Assembly: GCA_001414485.1 (NCBI GenBank) | Contig: LLEY01000112.1 | Coordinates: 62,001 to 126,000, forward strand | Direction: 5' to 3' | Length of the DNA stretch: 64,000 bases | Origin: Calycina herbarum | Lineage: Eukaryota > Ascomycota > Leotiomycetes > Helotiales > Pezizellaceae | Shown here: positions 11,017 to 23,847 of the stretch, one piece after another | Layout of the letters: the number at the start of each line of letters is the position of its first letter | Position numbering within the stretch: position 1 is the stretch's first letter | Program-made: the position numbers and the translations under genes | The notes under the pieces: generated by a model | What the model was told of the DNA's origin: nothing | The model's input: only the letters and a program-made list of their open reading frames with translations | Database searches by the model: none

Positions 11017-13116
11017 ATGAGGAAAACACTAGTTTCCAGACGACAATTACCATGGTCAAGATGTGCACAATCGCGGATCGTTACTCTCCAACAACGGCGG
11101 CACTTCGCGAACCCCAGTGAACCCGCCTTATACCCATCTCCTGCCTCCCAACCCGAATCGACGATTACCAGAGCCGACGGTGCTAGAGCATATGATGTCG
11201 TTGTTATCGGAGGAGGCCATGCTGGTTCAGAGGCTTGCGCAGGTGCTGCGAGGTCAGGGGCGAGGACGGCGTTGATTACGCCCAAAATCGACAATATTGG
11301 AGTATGTTCGTGCAATCCGAGTTTTGGGGGGATTGGAAAGGGCACGATGTTGAGGGAGATTGATGCTTTGGATGGTGTTGCTGGACGGATTATTGATAAG
11401 GCGGGGGTTCAGTTTAAGGTGTTGAATATGAAGAAGGGTCCTGCTGTTTGGGTATTTATTTCAGCCATTCTATTCAATCCACAAACTAATTCTTTGAAGG
11501 GACCGAGGGCGCAGATTGATAGAGACTTGTATAAGAAACATATGCGAGAAGAATTAGAAACATATCCGAACCTTTCTATTCTACCAGGCAGTGTGGCAGA
11601 TATCGTTGTGAAGCGCGAAGAGGGGGCATCGCATGGAAGGATAACTGGAGTACGACTCGAGTCGGGCGAAGTAATACATACCAATCAAGTTGTCATCACG
11701 ACGGGCACATTTCTGGGAGGAGAGATTCATATCGGCCTCGAATGCCGCCCGGCTGGACGAATGGGGGAAGCAGCGACCTTTGGCTTGAGCAAATCGCTGA
11801 AGGATGCGGGATTCCAGCTAGGAAGGCTGAAGACGGGCACTCCACCACGACTAGCAAAGAAGACCATTGATTTCAGTACACTCGATGCCCAGCATGGCGA
11901 TAATCCGCCCATGCCCTTCAGTTATCTCAATGACAAAGTTGCTGTCCAGGACCAATTACTTTGCTATTCGACATATACGAATGAAGCATCACACGATGTT
12001 GTCTGGGCAAACCTTGACAAGTCAATTCACATTAGGGAAACTGTCAGAGGTCCTAGATATTGCCCATCGCTGGAATCCAAAGTCATAAGATTCGCTGACA
12101 AACAGCGCCACATTGTTTGGCTTGAACCTGAGGGATTCAATAGCGACGTTATCTATCCCAACGGAATTTCGATGACCATCCCCGCTGAAGCACAAGAGGA
12201 GTTATTGAGAACTATCCCCGGACTGGAAAATGTCCAGATGCTGCAAGCAGGCTACGGCGTTGAATATGATTACGTTGATCCCCGAAGTCTCAAAGCCAGC
12301 TTGGAAACCAAGGCCATCGATGGTCTATTTCTCGCTGGCCAAATCAATGGAACCACGGGTTACGAAGAAGCTGCAGCTCAAGGAATCGTTGCTGGAATAA
12401 ATGCTGGATTGGCGTCCCAGTCAAAAGCACCATTGGTACTGTCACGTTGCGATGGGTACATTGGTATAATGATAGACGATCTCATCACCAAAGGAGTATC
12501 AGAACCATACCGCATGTTCACATCACGCAGCGAGTACCGAATGAGTGCCAGAGCGGATAACGCAGACCAGCGTCTGACACCTATGGGACGAAAATCCGGG
12601 GTCATCAGCGACGAGCGATGGGCACACTTCCAAGACGAGACGACGCAAATCGAGGAACTCACAGCAGCATTAACAGCAAACAACATTAGCGCACCCTTCT
12701 GGCTCCAGAACGGCTTCAAAGTAAGCAACGACTCAACCCGTCGAACAGCATTCGACATAATACGTCTCGCCGGTGTCACCGTACCAGATCTAGCAGCCGT
12801 AGTCCCCGAAGTTACAAGGTTCTCCCCACGTATCCAGAATAGAGTCTGGATCGAATCAACATATGCTCCCTACGTTAAGCAACAGAAGAATGCGATGAGG
12901 ATTTTTGAGAAGGATGAGAATTTGAAACTCTCGGTTGAGTTGGATTATGATGCTGTTTTTGGGCTTTCGATGCATGAGAAGCATATACTTCATAATACTA
13001 AACCTGAGTCTGTTGGTCAAGCGAGACGGATTGAGGGGATGACTCCTTCGGGGCTTATTCGGTTGCTGGCTTTTGCTCGTCGTGAGGGGATGCCGAGATC
13101 GCAGGTCAATGTTTGA
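11017..13116 (+). CDS. MTO1: Mitochondrial tRNA modification enzyme Mto1 (MnmG/GidA family)
   Basis: FAD-dependent enzyme that, with Mss1/MnmE, installs the carboxymethylaminomethyl group on the wobble uridine (position 34) of certain mitochondrial tRNAs. A basic, Arg-rich N-terminus of about 55 residues is a plausible mitochondrial presequence. The FAD-binding loop GGGHAG lies at residues 65-70 (within [14 protein letters not shown]), followed by the family motifs [32 protein letters not shown] and [13 protein letters not shown], and a C-terminal MnmG helical region. The open frame is 699 codons but includes a 48-nt insertion at 11452-11499 that begins GTATTT, has a CTAAT branch-like site and ends AAG. 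Removing it restores the family sequence across VW|GPRAQ, so the CDS is join(11017-11451, 11500-13116), 683 residues. The start ATG at 11017 begins the presequence. Confidence 0.95.
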   Translation: MRKTLVSRRQLPWSRCAQSRIVTLQQRRHFANPSEPALYPSPASQPESTITRADGARAYDVVVIGGGHAGSEACAGAARSGARTALITPKIDNIGVCSCNPSFGGIGKGTMLREIDALDGVAGRIIDKAGVQFKVLNMKKGPAVWVFISAILFNPQTNSLKGPRAQIDRDLYKKHMREELETYPNLSILPGSVADIVVKREEGASHGRITGVRLESGEVIHTNQVVITTGTFLGGEIHIGLECRPAGRMGEAATFGLSKSLKDAGFQLGRLKTGTPPRLAKKTIDFSTLDAQHGDNPPMPFSYLNDKVAVQDQLLCYSTYTNEASHDVVWANLDKSIHIRETVRGPRYCPSLESKVIRFADKQRHIVWLEPEGFNSDVIYPNGISMTIPAEAQEELLRTIPGLENVQMLQAGYGVEYDYVDPRSLKASLETKAIDGLFLAGQINGTTGYEEAAAQGIVAGINAGLASQSKAPLVLSRCDGYIGIMIDDLITKGVSEPYRMFTSRSEYRMSARADNADQRLTPMGRKSGVISDERWAHFQDETTQIEELTAALTANNISAPFWLQNGFKVSNDSTRRTAFDIIRLAGVTVPDLAAVVPEVTRFSPRIQNRVWIESTYAPYVKQQKNAMRIFEKDENLKLSVELDYDAVFGLSMHEKHILHNTKPESVGQARRIEGMTPSGLIRLLAFARREGMPRSQVNV

Positions 13117-14125
13117 GAATGCTGTATATTGAGGGACATTTGATGTTATACCTTGTTTCTTCCTCGCACATCCTCCGCTCTCAACAAAACTCGACTCTGA
13201 AATATGGACTTGGGAAGGCGTGGCAGGTTGATTGATCGTCGTAAATGTTTCATAGGGGATGATTTGGATCTAGTCGGCTATGAGCAACATGACAAGAGCG
13301 GCTCTTCGTGCTCGCTATAAGGTCAATCGATTGGAACTGTACTTGTATTCGCAAAGGCGGTAGGTCTCAGAACGACCTTCGTTGATCGGATGTATAGTTA
13401 ATGTAACACTAGTACCAACAATAATAATGCTCACATCATAATCTTCCAATATCATCGGTTTCGTTTGAGACATAGGCCGTAAGTAGCAGATCTATCTGAT
13501 TTGCGAAGAACAATGTACTGTTTATTTTGCTGCTCAATATCTCCCTCTGCTGCTCTGATTTATCGATTTATTGCCTGTCTTCATCTACTGCTGCACTTGT
13601 CCAGTTTGTTGGAATTTTGTACAATGAAACGCCCGCCTCCCAGTATTTCCTCTTTCCTCGCAGTCATCAACACACAAATATGTTATCCCTCTAGGCATAC
13701 CTGCATTGCTCCTTTTTTCCTTTCCCTTAAAATGCCGGTTCACCCTTTGCTCGATGGCTTCATTTACTGTCGGCTCGAGGAGCAGGCCGTCCGGTCTTCC
13801 CACGTGCACTTCTCAATTCACCAGGCGTTGGGGGACCGCCGCCGACGTGCTCATAGCAGTCCCCATCATATTCACCATGGATATGAACGGCCATTTCGCG
13901 TCAGGCCCCAGCCTCATGAATCATTGCCCTTTTATACCCCTCGACCCTCATCCACCCACCTTCCAATTTCATCCAACTTACATCAACACTCGTTCTCTAC
14001 GAATAACACCACCACCACCGCCTCCACCACCGCCATCACTTCTGTGATACGAAATAGAATCACTACGATACCCACGTCTAGACTAGACTTGACTATTACC
14101 TCTGCTTATAGCATATACCGTCAGG
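13117..14125. other. Intergenic / 5' leader of the SAP-domain gene
   Basis: About 1 kb. The open frame at 13501-14184 has no domain and its codons follow a pyrimidine-rich leader, so it is treated as chance. A CACCAC-rich run lies at 14008-14035, shortly before the start codon of the next gene. No other structure was recognised. Confidence 0.45.
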
Positions 14126-15118
14126 ATGTCTGCAGTTCAAGGCGTCCTTGGAGAGGCCAGCATGGCTCAACTTCAAGAAGCTGACCGACCAGAAGCCAGC
14201 ATGGCTGACCTTCGAAAACACCTCGAGGAAGTCATGGACGACGCCGATGACTTGAGAAAGAAAATCGACAAGGCGAAGGATCAGATCGAGAAGCAGCAAA
14301 ACCCTATCCTCAAGAAGCGACTTCAACGCAACATCGACACGAGACTGCAAGTGGCACTCGATGAGGCAAATCAAAAGGCAGCAGACACCCGAGCCCAAAT
14401 CGATGTCATCGAGAAGGCTACCAATAGCAAGAAGCGCGATGGTATACTCTTCATCTCCCACCTCTTCCCCCTCCGCTTTATATACTAATCCGCCTCACAG
14501 CATCCGAGCTTGATGATTCTGATGATTCTGAGGATTCCGACGATGGCAATAACCGCCCGGTCAAGAAGCAGAAAGGTATGTTCAATTCACTCATCGTTCA
14601 TCACACCTCTTATTGTCTGTTACATTTCTAACACCCAACAGCTACTCACGATGCTACTGATTCAGAGGTTATGATGTCCGAAGCTTCTGAAGCCACTACC
14701 CGCAAAGTAGCGGTCCCTAAGCCCAAGCTGATTGGAGCATTTTGCACGGCCGAAGAGCAGAAGAAGCAGTCGTCGAGCAGACCCCGACCTTCTGGTAAGT
14801 GATATTTTTCTTTTGTTGGTGCCCCTTGATTAACCGAGGTTCGTAGAAGAACAAATGGCGAGACAAAATCATCTTGACGCGTTGATGGATGCCGAACTTA
14901 CATGGAAGGCCAAGACGTATGCTCTCCCGAAGAAGCTTCCGAAGGCGCTTTCAGCGGCGGAAATCAAAGCGAAGAAGGAGAGGCAGGAGGAGGAGAAGAA
15001 GGAGGAGGAGGAGAAGAAGCGGAAGGAGAGAGAGAAGATAAAGAAGAAGCAGGCGAAGATGCTCAAGAGGCTAAATGGGGAATTATTCGGCGACGATTCC
15101 GATTCTGATTCCGATTCC

Positions 15119-15149
<31 letters not shown>

Positions 15150-18060
15150 ATCCAAAGGACGATACTTCGAATCTGTGGACACATTCGCCTCAATTCTACC
15201 TCGAGACCAACGATCCAGCTATCAAATCCTTCTTTAAAGAGGACGCTACTCCTAAGCCATCTGGAAGTGCGAATCCATCTCCACCACATGGAAATCCAAC
15301 TATGTCGGAAAAGCCAAAGTGTTTGCATTTGTCCAAGATTGAGGAGGCTACTCGTAGAAATGCGAATCCATCTCCACTACACGCCAAACCGTCTCCCCTA
15401 TACGTACCCCGCGGCAGACTACCTCAATCATACGTTAAACCCAGTGCATCGGAAAAGCCAAAGGAGGAGCCAAAGACTTCTATGAATTTGCATATGCCCA
15501 AGATTGAGGAGGCTATCCCTGAGCCATCTGCAAATGCGAACCCATCTCCGCCACCCGCCAATACGTCTCCCCTATACGCACCCTCCGACAATCTACCTCT
15601 ACAATACGCTTCACCATACGGAAATCCCAGAGAATCGATTAAGCAAAAGGAGAAGCCAAAGAATCCAATGCATTCGAATATCCCCAAGGAGGAATCTCCC
15701 AGAGTTGGGGTCCCAAAGAACACGTCGAAGATGGTCAAAAGCCAGGAGAAATCACCGACTCTTAAGGCAGCTAGCATTGCTGCGAATCTCAGCTATACTC
15801 CCAATGTCGATCCCAAGTCAGAAAACGCCCCACGTTCCTCTAGAAAGGCAGAGAAAAACCCTGCCAAAGAGAAACCCGTAGTCAAGACCGCTGCCAGTCA
15901 AGTTCTCGGGACGAAGTACATGAAAAAGTACTCATGGATGGCTGGGGGAGACCCAGTTTATAAGTCAGGCACTAAACATACTCCAATTGCGCTTGATGAA
16001 GAGGAGAAGAAGGAGACGACTGGCACACAAACACCAATCCAACAAGTCACAGGTGGGAACCTTGAGAGTCTATGCCGATCATTTCATGCTAATGCGATGT
16101 TTCTAGGAGCAATTGACGCCAACGTCCAAAACAACTCGAATAATGCCTTACGAGATCAGGAGGGTGCGCCGGCGACACAAAACCACAATGCCGAAGAAAG
16201 TGGCAACGATGTCGAAGCAGATTTAGAAGAAGCTTTCGCGGAAGATGAGGAGTTAGACAGACAAAGACAATTAGAAAAAGACAGAGCATTTGAAGAAGCC
16301 TTCGAAGAAGAAGAGAAGGAAACGGAACCAGAAAATACTCCATCTTATGGAGGTAAGTATTCCCTATATTTTCATCGTCATATCATGCTAATTTTTTCTT
16401 TCTAGCAAACAATGATTATGGATCTGCGGTCACTGACAGAATTCAAAATCACGAGTATGGCCCTGATGTCGAGGTCTACAACATTTTTGCGGATGACTCT
16501 GATCATGACGACAATACACCCCAATTACCATCACAACAATCTAGTAAGTCAACTCCTAGAAATTCTCTCCTCAATTAATCACCACGACTAACATGAGACA
16601 GAGGGCCTCTCCTCTGCAGGAAACATGAGCCAACCAGCAGAGCCGATTGAGAAAGTACCATATCGACAGATGCGTAATAAGAAAGTACTCAAAGCGGAAT
16701 GCGAATCCCGAGGCCTCAATGTTGGAGGTAATTGGGACACGTTAGTAGCCCGATTAGAAGAGAATGATCGTCTCAATGCGCAAAGAATGGCAGCAGGTTC
16801 GACACCAAACCAACTCATATCACGGGAATCTGGTAAGTCAACTCTTATGAATTCCCCTCAATCAACTAACATGAAGCAGAGGGACTTTCCACTGCAGGAA
16901 ATAAGCGCAAGCCAGGAAAGCTGATTGAAGATAAATCATATAACTCCCTGAACATGGAACAGCTCAAGGAGATACTCCGAGACCGAAACCTCAAGGTTAA
17001 AGGCAATAAACCAGACCTTGTCACCCGATTGGAACAGGATGACCTTGAGAATCCTCAAGGAAGAGCAGCAGGCTCTACACCAAACCAACACCTATCACCG
17101 GAATCTGGTAAGTCATCTGCGATAAATTCCCTCCTTCATTAAGCACAACGACTAACATGAAACAGAGGGCCCCTCTACTTTAGGAAAGCAGCACCAGCCA
17201 GCACAGCAATTGGATCCTGAAGCACCAGCTGATTATAATTCCTGGAAGGCTCCAGAGCTTAAGGCCGAATGGAAAGCCCGTGGTATAAAGGGCGCTGACA
17301 GAAAAACTAAGCCAGAGCTTGTTGCGCAATTAGAAGCATATGATCGCGAGAGATCACAAGAAATGGTGGCAAATCAAGTCCCATCACCAGAATATGGTAA
17401 GCACTTTTAGGAGTTTCCTTTTCAATTACACATCACAACTAACATGGAATAGAACAAAATATGCTCTCAGCACCAGAATCTACTGTCGCTAGACCAGCAT
17501 TGGCCAATGTGACCAACACCAAGAGTCAGAAAGCCCCCGTTCAATCAAACGCGAAGGTTTCTTCTGGCAGAGTCGAAAAGCCAAAGCCTTCAAGAAAAAA
17601 GACCACCGTCGACCAGGCTGCCGCTATGGCTATGTTGCATGAAGCCCAGCCAGCCAGATCAAGTGCTCCTGCTTCCAATTTCGATATTCAAAAGGCGCTC
17701 TCTATGACCTCAGCAAATCCCACGCCAGGTCCAACTATGGGGAGAAATTCCAACAACATCAATGAATTTGCCGCCTCCCAGCCCGCACAATCCAGACCAA
17801 GAGGTCATGTCTCCAATGCTTCCGCATCAGGAGCTTCTTCCATGGCACCGGGAAACCACCCACATTATACATCACATGCAGGTTATACACCAGAAAGACC
17901 TCCAACATCTGCCCGTCCCCAACCTCAACAACAAGCCTTCAACCCAAATCGTACACCAGGAAAGCCTCGACCACCAACACACTCAGGACCAACCACTACC
18001 AAGCGTTGGAAAGATCGAGGAACAATTGTATACGACAATAAAGGCAGACCATTGCCCTGA
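14126..18060 (+). CDS. SAP-domain (three copies) coiled-coil protein, nine exons
   Basis: Predicted nuclear, DNA- or chromatin-associated protein of 1161 residues. Exons are 14126-14441, 14501-14575, 14642-14794, 14847-16352, 16406-16543, 16602-16832, 16880-17107, 17166-17396 and 17453-18060; all junctions keep frame and every intron is phase 1. The N-terminus is a charged coiled coil (about 20-100), then acidic Asp/Ser and Glu/Lys-rich stretches and a long Pro/Ser/Lys region. Exons 6, 7 and 8 (231, 228 and 231 nt) each encode one SAP-like helix-loop-helix: cores YRQMRNKKVLKAECESRGL, YNSLNMEQLKEILRDRNLKV and YNSWKAPELKAEWKARGI, each followed by a Leu-Val-x-Arg/Gln-Leu-Glu helix. SAP modules typically bind AT-rich DNA in scaffold, repair or RNA-processing factors. 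The basic C-terminus ends in TTTKRWKDRGTIVYDNKGRP. The specific ortholog is unknown to me. A two-gene alternative is unlikely, given unbroken phases. Confidence 0.75.
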
Positions 18061-19775
18061 AGGGGGGTCAATCACCTGGCATCCCAATCCTCCTCGGCAA
18101 CTTCATTCTCCTCTCTACCTCCAGCCATCATTTCCCAACCTCAAAATCAGTTTGATCGACTCTCGAATCCCGCGACTATGACATGAAGCCTACCCTTCTG
18201 GTACGCTCTTGCTTGTGGTACGATCAAAGATAAACTGGTTTTTCCGTTTGGACAATTCCCCCTTCTCGAATCCCGCGGTTACAGCTTGAGTCTTTCTTGA
18301 AGGCTCATGTTTTGTGATACGTCGTTAACAGGGAATTTGTTCGTACCGGATTTTTGTTATACTTGGACCGATTCCTCCTTCTCTCGAATCTCGCGATTAC
18401 TATCTGGTGCCTTCTTGGAAGGTCCATTTGTGTGATACGTCGCAAATAGAGGAATTGTGTTCATTTAATTTCTTTTCTTTTCTTGTTTCTTTTTGTATTT
18501 ATTTATGGTCTTGGGGGATTATGGGTGGGATTGGGCATGTATTTGGTTTTTATGCCACGAATATGGTCTTTATTGGGGAGCTTTGTGATATATTGGGTTA
18601 GCGCAAAATTGGGGATGGATATGTGTTTGGGTTTTGCCATACATACATGGTGTTATCTGGTCTTTTGATACGGCTGGGCTTCGAAATGTGTCTGGTTGTT
18701 GGTACCTCATGGGAGATATGGATATGGTGTTTATTTGGTCTTGATATTTGACCTTTTTCGGTATGCTTGGGATGGGAACTAGGATGTACACCATTTGATG
18801 GAGTTTCGTTTTTCTTTTGTTCTTTTCTGGTTTTTGTCATCTCGATCTGGGAGGTCGACTTTCATGCAATACCCACGCGTAGCATGGCGCACAGCACTTC
18901 AGCATAATGTAATAAATGCAAAACATACAATAAATCATATCTCTCTATGTGTGACTATTTGTTGTACTTGATGTGAAGTAGTATGATATGAATTCAGCCT
19001 GGTAAAGTTTAGACTCCACTTTAAAGTAAACCCCCACCTACTTTTCATCCATCCCCAATTGTAACTCCCTCGAGGAAAGTAGTAACCAAACAGTAAAGCA
19101 CAAACACTTTAGAAGCAGTAAAGGTAGTGCTTCGACCCAGGTGGCCTCAACCACGAAGTTTCATCAGAATGTAAGACCACTACCACTGCTACAGGAAACA
19201 TTTATGATCCAAAAAGCAACCTAATATAGAGCTCTAAAACTAAAATTCCGAAACAAATTCCTTACATGGCAACATCCAAACCTACAATCCCAATTTAATA
19301 CGAGCTCTACTCCGTCGCAGATTGCCACCATAGACCCAGAATACTTGAGGATCTGTTTGTTCCTTTACCGAGTTTCACGTAAACATCCGACGAAGCGCGA
19401 TAAACAATTGGATACTTGGTCATCCACTCTTCGACATCACGTGTACAGCTAGTCTTCGTGGAGGTGCCTCTCCCCACTGGTATCCCCAAACGACTTCAAC
19501 TTTTTCGTTCCCTCATCTCCGTTTCACGCGCAAGTATTCTGCCTATGCGCACGCTTCTTGCTCAACTTTCTTGCCCGCTTGCACTTTGTGTACAAGAATC
19601 CCAAACGAGGAAAAAGTTCACCTTCAACTGCCAACGGTTTCTAGCTCGCAAGACTTTCTTCGATCTCCGACAAGTGGAAAACGGGGATCTCTGCCAGGAG
19701 AGTTAATCGCCATGTAAGTTTACAACTTCCCCCCTCAAACTGTGCCCCAGGTTTCGTATTAACAAGGTAGACAGC
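18061..19775. other. Intergenic with a 3-copy tandem repeat and possible upstream exon
   Basis: About 1.7 kb. Directly after the SAP-gene stop lies the imperfect tandem repeat listed separately. From about 19475 to 19696 one plus-strand frame is open and protein-like and ends at a GTAAGT donor at 19697; an acceptor (GTAGACAG) at 19767-19774 would splice it in frame to the ATG at 19776. It could be an upstream exon of the next (broken) gene, but its N-terminus cannot be found. Nothing else was recognised. Confidence 0.4.
18162..18465. repeat. Imperfect tandem repeat, 3 copies of about 103-118 bp
   Basis: Copies begin with CTCGAATCCCGCG-type sequence at 18162, 18265 and 18383. Copies two and three share further blocks in the same order: a CTTCTTGGAAGG-like block, TTTGTGATACGTCG, and a GAATTTGTTC-like block. 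The array lies in the 3' flank, possibly the 3' UTR, of the SAP-domain gene. Confidence 0.75.
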
Positions 19776-22448
19776 ATGTTTACGTCAAGAAACTACACTA
19801 CTCCTACTCTTGAACCTATCGGCCCCGTCACATATATTTACAGTAGATATCCCGAAGCTCCTCCCTGTGCCTGTACCGAATGTAGGAAACATTATCGGAC
19901 GGTGGACCAGCAAAGCAACTCGATGTATATCTACAAGGGCGCCATCAATGACGAAGAGGCGGACGCAATATGTACTGAAATGATCTAGAGCATCAACGAC
20001 AACCGGGCTTTTCTCCAGCGTGAGATGACTCTGCGCGGCTCCGGAATCACCAAGCGATGGAAGAAGAAGTCCTTAAAGAACAGAGAGGAGCTTCTGAAGT
20101 CCATAGACCCGGAAATGTACGTTAGAAAGTGGCATGAAGGGCATATTTCATACGAAGCGCGATATGGCAGTGTGATGACCGAGTTACGCAAGTACCAGAA
20201 TATCCAACTACTGCCGTACATGAGCCTAGAGAATTTAAAGGAGGACCCTTCTCGACTTATTAAGCTTCTTCAACTTCGGACCAAGTACTCTCCTGCAGAT
20301 CTTGCTGAAGCAGACAATCGCCGACTTTCTTACGGTTGGACGGCTGGCATTCTCCAAACTACCTTTAACAGATGTGCCATCGTTATGTATGGACCGAGGT
20401 ATGGTAGCCTTTCACCATGGGTCCAGGATGAAGTCCATCGAGGTGATAGTATTGGCTTTCCTCGAGGTCAACTGATCTTAAAAGCTCAGCGTCACCTGCT
20501 ATCAGTACTTCGAGGAGTTGTTGAAGTGCTTGTCGATGGTCTTCCAGAGGACGTAGAATATACTGCCTCGACGAATCCAAGTCTGCTCGCGTTGCGAAGC
20601 TTTGGGGACAGTACAGTACATGTTGACGAAGCGTTCTCAAATTGTTTTACATTCGATCTCGAGAAGCTAGCTGAAATAGGCAACGACCATCTCAAGTTGG
20701 CAAGAGACCACATCTCCCACTTACAGACAGACCCGGCATATATGCGGCGATATGTCCGACTTAACCAGGCCTCTGCATACTCTAAGCTTTCTGACAAATT
20801 AACATTCCTCATGCCAGCACAAGATCTTGATTACGAGGCGTGGACGATCCGACATTGGGCTTGGATTAGCAAGGAGATTTCAGAGCTCAAGCAAATACAA
20901 GCGAGATCCGCAGATCAAGTCAACCGTGGTCAACCTGTGCCTTCAAAATACGGAAACAAGCTGGCGTCTTTCGAAGCCTTGATCCTTCATCTTCTGGATA
21001 TCCAATCGCGTCACATTCAGGCCACATTCCCTTACCGTCCAGGCTTCCAAGATCTTTATGATTTCGAATACTTCACCATCGCTGGGGAAGCCCGTCTACA
21101 GCATGCTTTTAAAGGCATGAGTAAAGACACTCGTAAACTAAATATCGCAGTTTGCGAGCAGTTTTTGAAGAATCCACTGCACTGGTGCCTCCTTTCCCTC
21201 ACTACCGATCCCGATGCACCATGTGTGTGGGACAAGTTTCGGTTGCTTGACTTCTTGGACCAACATATTAGCAAGGCGACCACAAAAGAGCGAGCAAGGA
21301 TTGATGAGATATTGTTGAGAAAGCTTTCAGATTTAGCCGCTTTCCAAGAGCTGCTCACCCTCGTGCGTTCGCATCGGCCACGGACAGTACAGCGAGACAT
21401 TACAGAATTAAGTACCTCCGATCTAGGGTTGGCTTGGAGATTTATGAGCAAGACAATAGTGAAGAACGAGATGACGAGTAATAAAAGGCAGATTACTAAA
21501 AATCGAACCGTCCAGGAGATTCCTCTGGATTTTGCAACTCTAGGGCTATTATTGAAGACTTTCATGGACCAGGAACCATCCAAGGACATGTCAAATGGTG
21601 GCCGGATGATCAAGGAAATTGCACAACAAAAGGCACTTCGATCATTTTGGGACAATTTCCGCCAGCAGAACCAAAATAGGCTCAAGGACGCAGGAATCAG
21701 CCGATCTGATATTGACGACGACTTGAAGCATATTAGCGCAGACACTGATCCTGCTTTTCTCGCCGCACTTGACGCTGAGAGAAAGGAGTTCTTGGCTACC
21801 ACCAAGTCCGTCCCTCCTCTGACCAAGGAGACAAAGCCTCGTCCACGGTAGTCGAAAAGAGATACGAGTACACAGCAAGAAGCGCGACTTCAAGGTGTGG
21901 TTGAACCTGTTAAGGCTCATGCAACCTCAAAGAATTTTCCGGTCAAGAAAGAAGTAAAGCTCGCTTCAAATGCAGAGGTTCAGACTGAATGGGGAATCAC
22001 ACCTACATCAACCAAACCACTTGGTGCGACGAGGACCAAGCCTAAGACACGAGGAGAGGCATCGGGGATTGACCAGGAGCTTGCAGATTTGAATATAACC
22101 GTTGACGAGAATGGACAACAACAACAAACCTCTGAAAAGGTCCCTGTTAAGAAGTCAGCATTTGAGATATTCAACAGCCTCTTCGCGGGACGAGCTGGTT
22201 TAAAGGGCGTTCTTTGGGATAAGTTCGTTGACGCCATGGCCAAAGTAGGCTTCATGTCTCGACGTAGCGGCGGATCTGCAGTTACGTTTGAACCCAGCGG
22301 GGAATCAAAGTGGTACGGACAGGGAGCTATTGTTTTCCATCGCCCTCACCCTGATTCTACTATCGATCCTGTGATGCTCAACTCGTTTGGAAAGCGCATG
22401 AACAAGTGGTTTGGCTGGAGCAAGGAGACTTTTGAGCTAGACAAATGA
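19776..22448 (+). pseudogene. Large 'ipa-type' fungal protein gene with two in-frame TAG codons
   Basis: One reading frame runs for 891 codons from ATG 19776 to the TGA at 22446-22448, interrupted only by TAG at 19986-19988 and TAG at 21849-21851. Between the stops the frame encodes a 600-residue alpha-helical protein with normal codon use. The last 100 residues (KSAFEIFNSLFAG, then WDKFVDAMAKVGF, GGSAVTFEP, IVFHRPHP, FGKRMNKWFGW) form a compact module that I recall ending many large fungal proteins annotated 'ipa'. Its GF...GGS...FH pattern resembles a HicA-like double-stranded-RNA-binding fold, which is inference. Near the N-terminus is a Cys-containing PPCACTECRKH. Both stops could derive from CAG by C-to-T change. 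The gene could instead be read through, but neither stop has a known strong readthrough context (next codons AGC and TCG). An upstream exon ending at 19696 is possible. Confidence 0.7.
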
Positions 22449-23847
22449 AGGTGGGTGATGATTGCCTTGAAGCCTGGTGAAGAGAGCGGAGCATTAGCAG
22501 GATCAGTCAATTCAAACAGAGCATCATGGAAGTGCGATGGTCAAATCAACGGATTCTGAATTGTGGTAAAATTTGTCTAAAGAGGCAAGAGGAGTGCGAG
22601 GCACGAATTCCGAGGTCAACTAGGTCGGGTGGTACACACACCACTTAATGCTTTTGCTTTTGCTTTTCATACCACATCTCGAGCATCATGGTCTTTGAAA
22701 AACGTGTGATAAAAGAAATTTTAAAGCTAAACCAAAGACTAGATATATACTACTAGTGACCTCTAAAACGTAAACAACGAATGGCTTTAGACTTCATTGA
22801 CCTGAAATTTTCACTATGAGATATTAGTCACCCACACGACCCACCTGGTTCATATCATTCTCTGCTTGCCTCCTGCAGAAGGGAGCACCTACGTTTTGGC
22901 AGGCCAAAACACACCAAAATGGCTAAAAGACACTACTTTTACTTCGCGAGTCTAGGGTTTCCTCTCCTCTAAGCAAGCAGTTCATTTTTATTAAATATAT
23001 CACTTCATCTTTACATTAAAGCTAGAGTCCTCTAAGCCAAGATCGTTAAAATACCAAAGTAGGTCTTAACAGTATAGAAGTCGCAGAAGTAACGCAATTC
23101 TAATCGAAAAATCGCCAGTTTTACATATAAATTCTTGATTTTTACTTATCGTCAACAACTCTTCTTAAGACAACACTTAGTTAAAACAACATTTGTAGGA
23201 AGCCAAAATGTAGATTTTATTCGAATTAGCAAGTTCACTATACAAAGTGTTTACCAAAGTCTCTACTTAAGTCTCTATTGCTACGCGCGCAGCCCGAATT
23301 TTGGCAAAGTGTAACGACAACCCCCCCAAAAAAGGACAACAAACTCCAACCCCAAACCACAAACCAACACTCCTAACAAAAATCCACCTTTCCATATCCA
23401 GTACCCCTCTCCACACCTCCTATGAATCTTATGAATCACAAACTTCCACTCGAATCCCCTTCCCCTCCCAAAACACAGAACATTTATATACCTCAACCGC
23501 AAGGAGTACCCTAGGGTAAGACTCAAGTACCGCTTTAAAATAGAAGAATCACTTAAAAGAACCATATATAACCTACCAACAAAAGCCGCGAAAGCCTTCC
23601 CGTCCTCAAAGACTACGAGCACTTGTAAAAAAAAAAAAGTTGAACTTTTCTTACTAGCCTAACCAAAAAAATAAAGAAAAAAATAAGAAGCTTTATCAAG
23701 CATATAATATTCAGTTACTTTCCCATGTAAGTATGCATCCCTCCCCAACCCCAACCACCTGCAAAATCCACCTCCTAGCCCACCACTCTTCAATCTATTT
23801 ACATATCCACAAACAATGGTAAAAGCGCCACATACGATTATAGACTG
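22449..23847. other. AT-rich intergenic, no gene
   Basis: About 1.4 kb of AT-rich sequence with a TTTTGC triplet run at about 22652-22668 and homopolymer tracts near 23325 and 23628. No coding frame or repeat pair was recognised. Confidence 0.45.

Noticed and set aside
13501..14184. 227-codon plus-strand open frame overlapping the SAP gene start
   Set aside because: Reads as translated leader (low complexity Ser/Thr/His), out of frame with the well-supported exon 1 at 14126.
19986..19988. Programmed stop-codon readthrough or recoding of TAG
   Set aside because: No strong readthrough context after either TAG and no evidence for a reassigned code; other genes use TAG as a normal stop (for example the phytochrome at 52504-52506).
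19970..19990. Micro-intron removing the first TAG of the ipa-like gene
   Set aside because: The only GT..AG pair would be about 17 nt, too short for spliceosomal removal.
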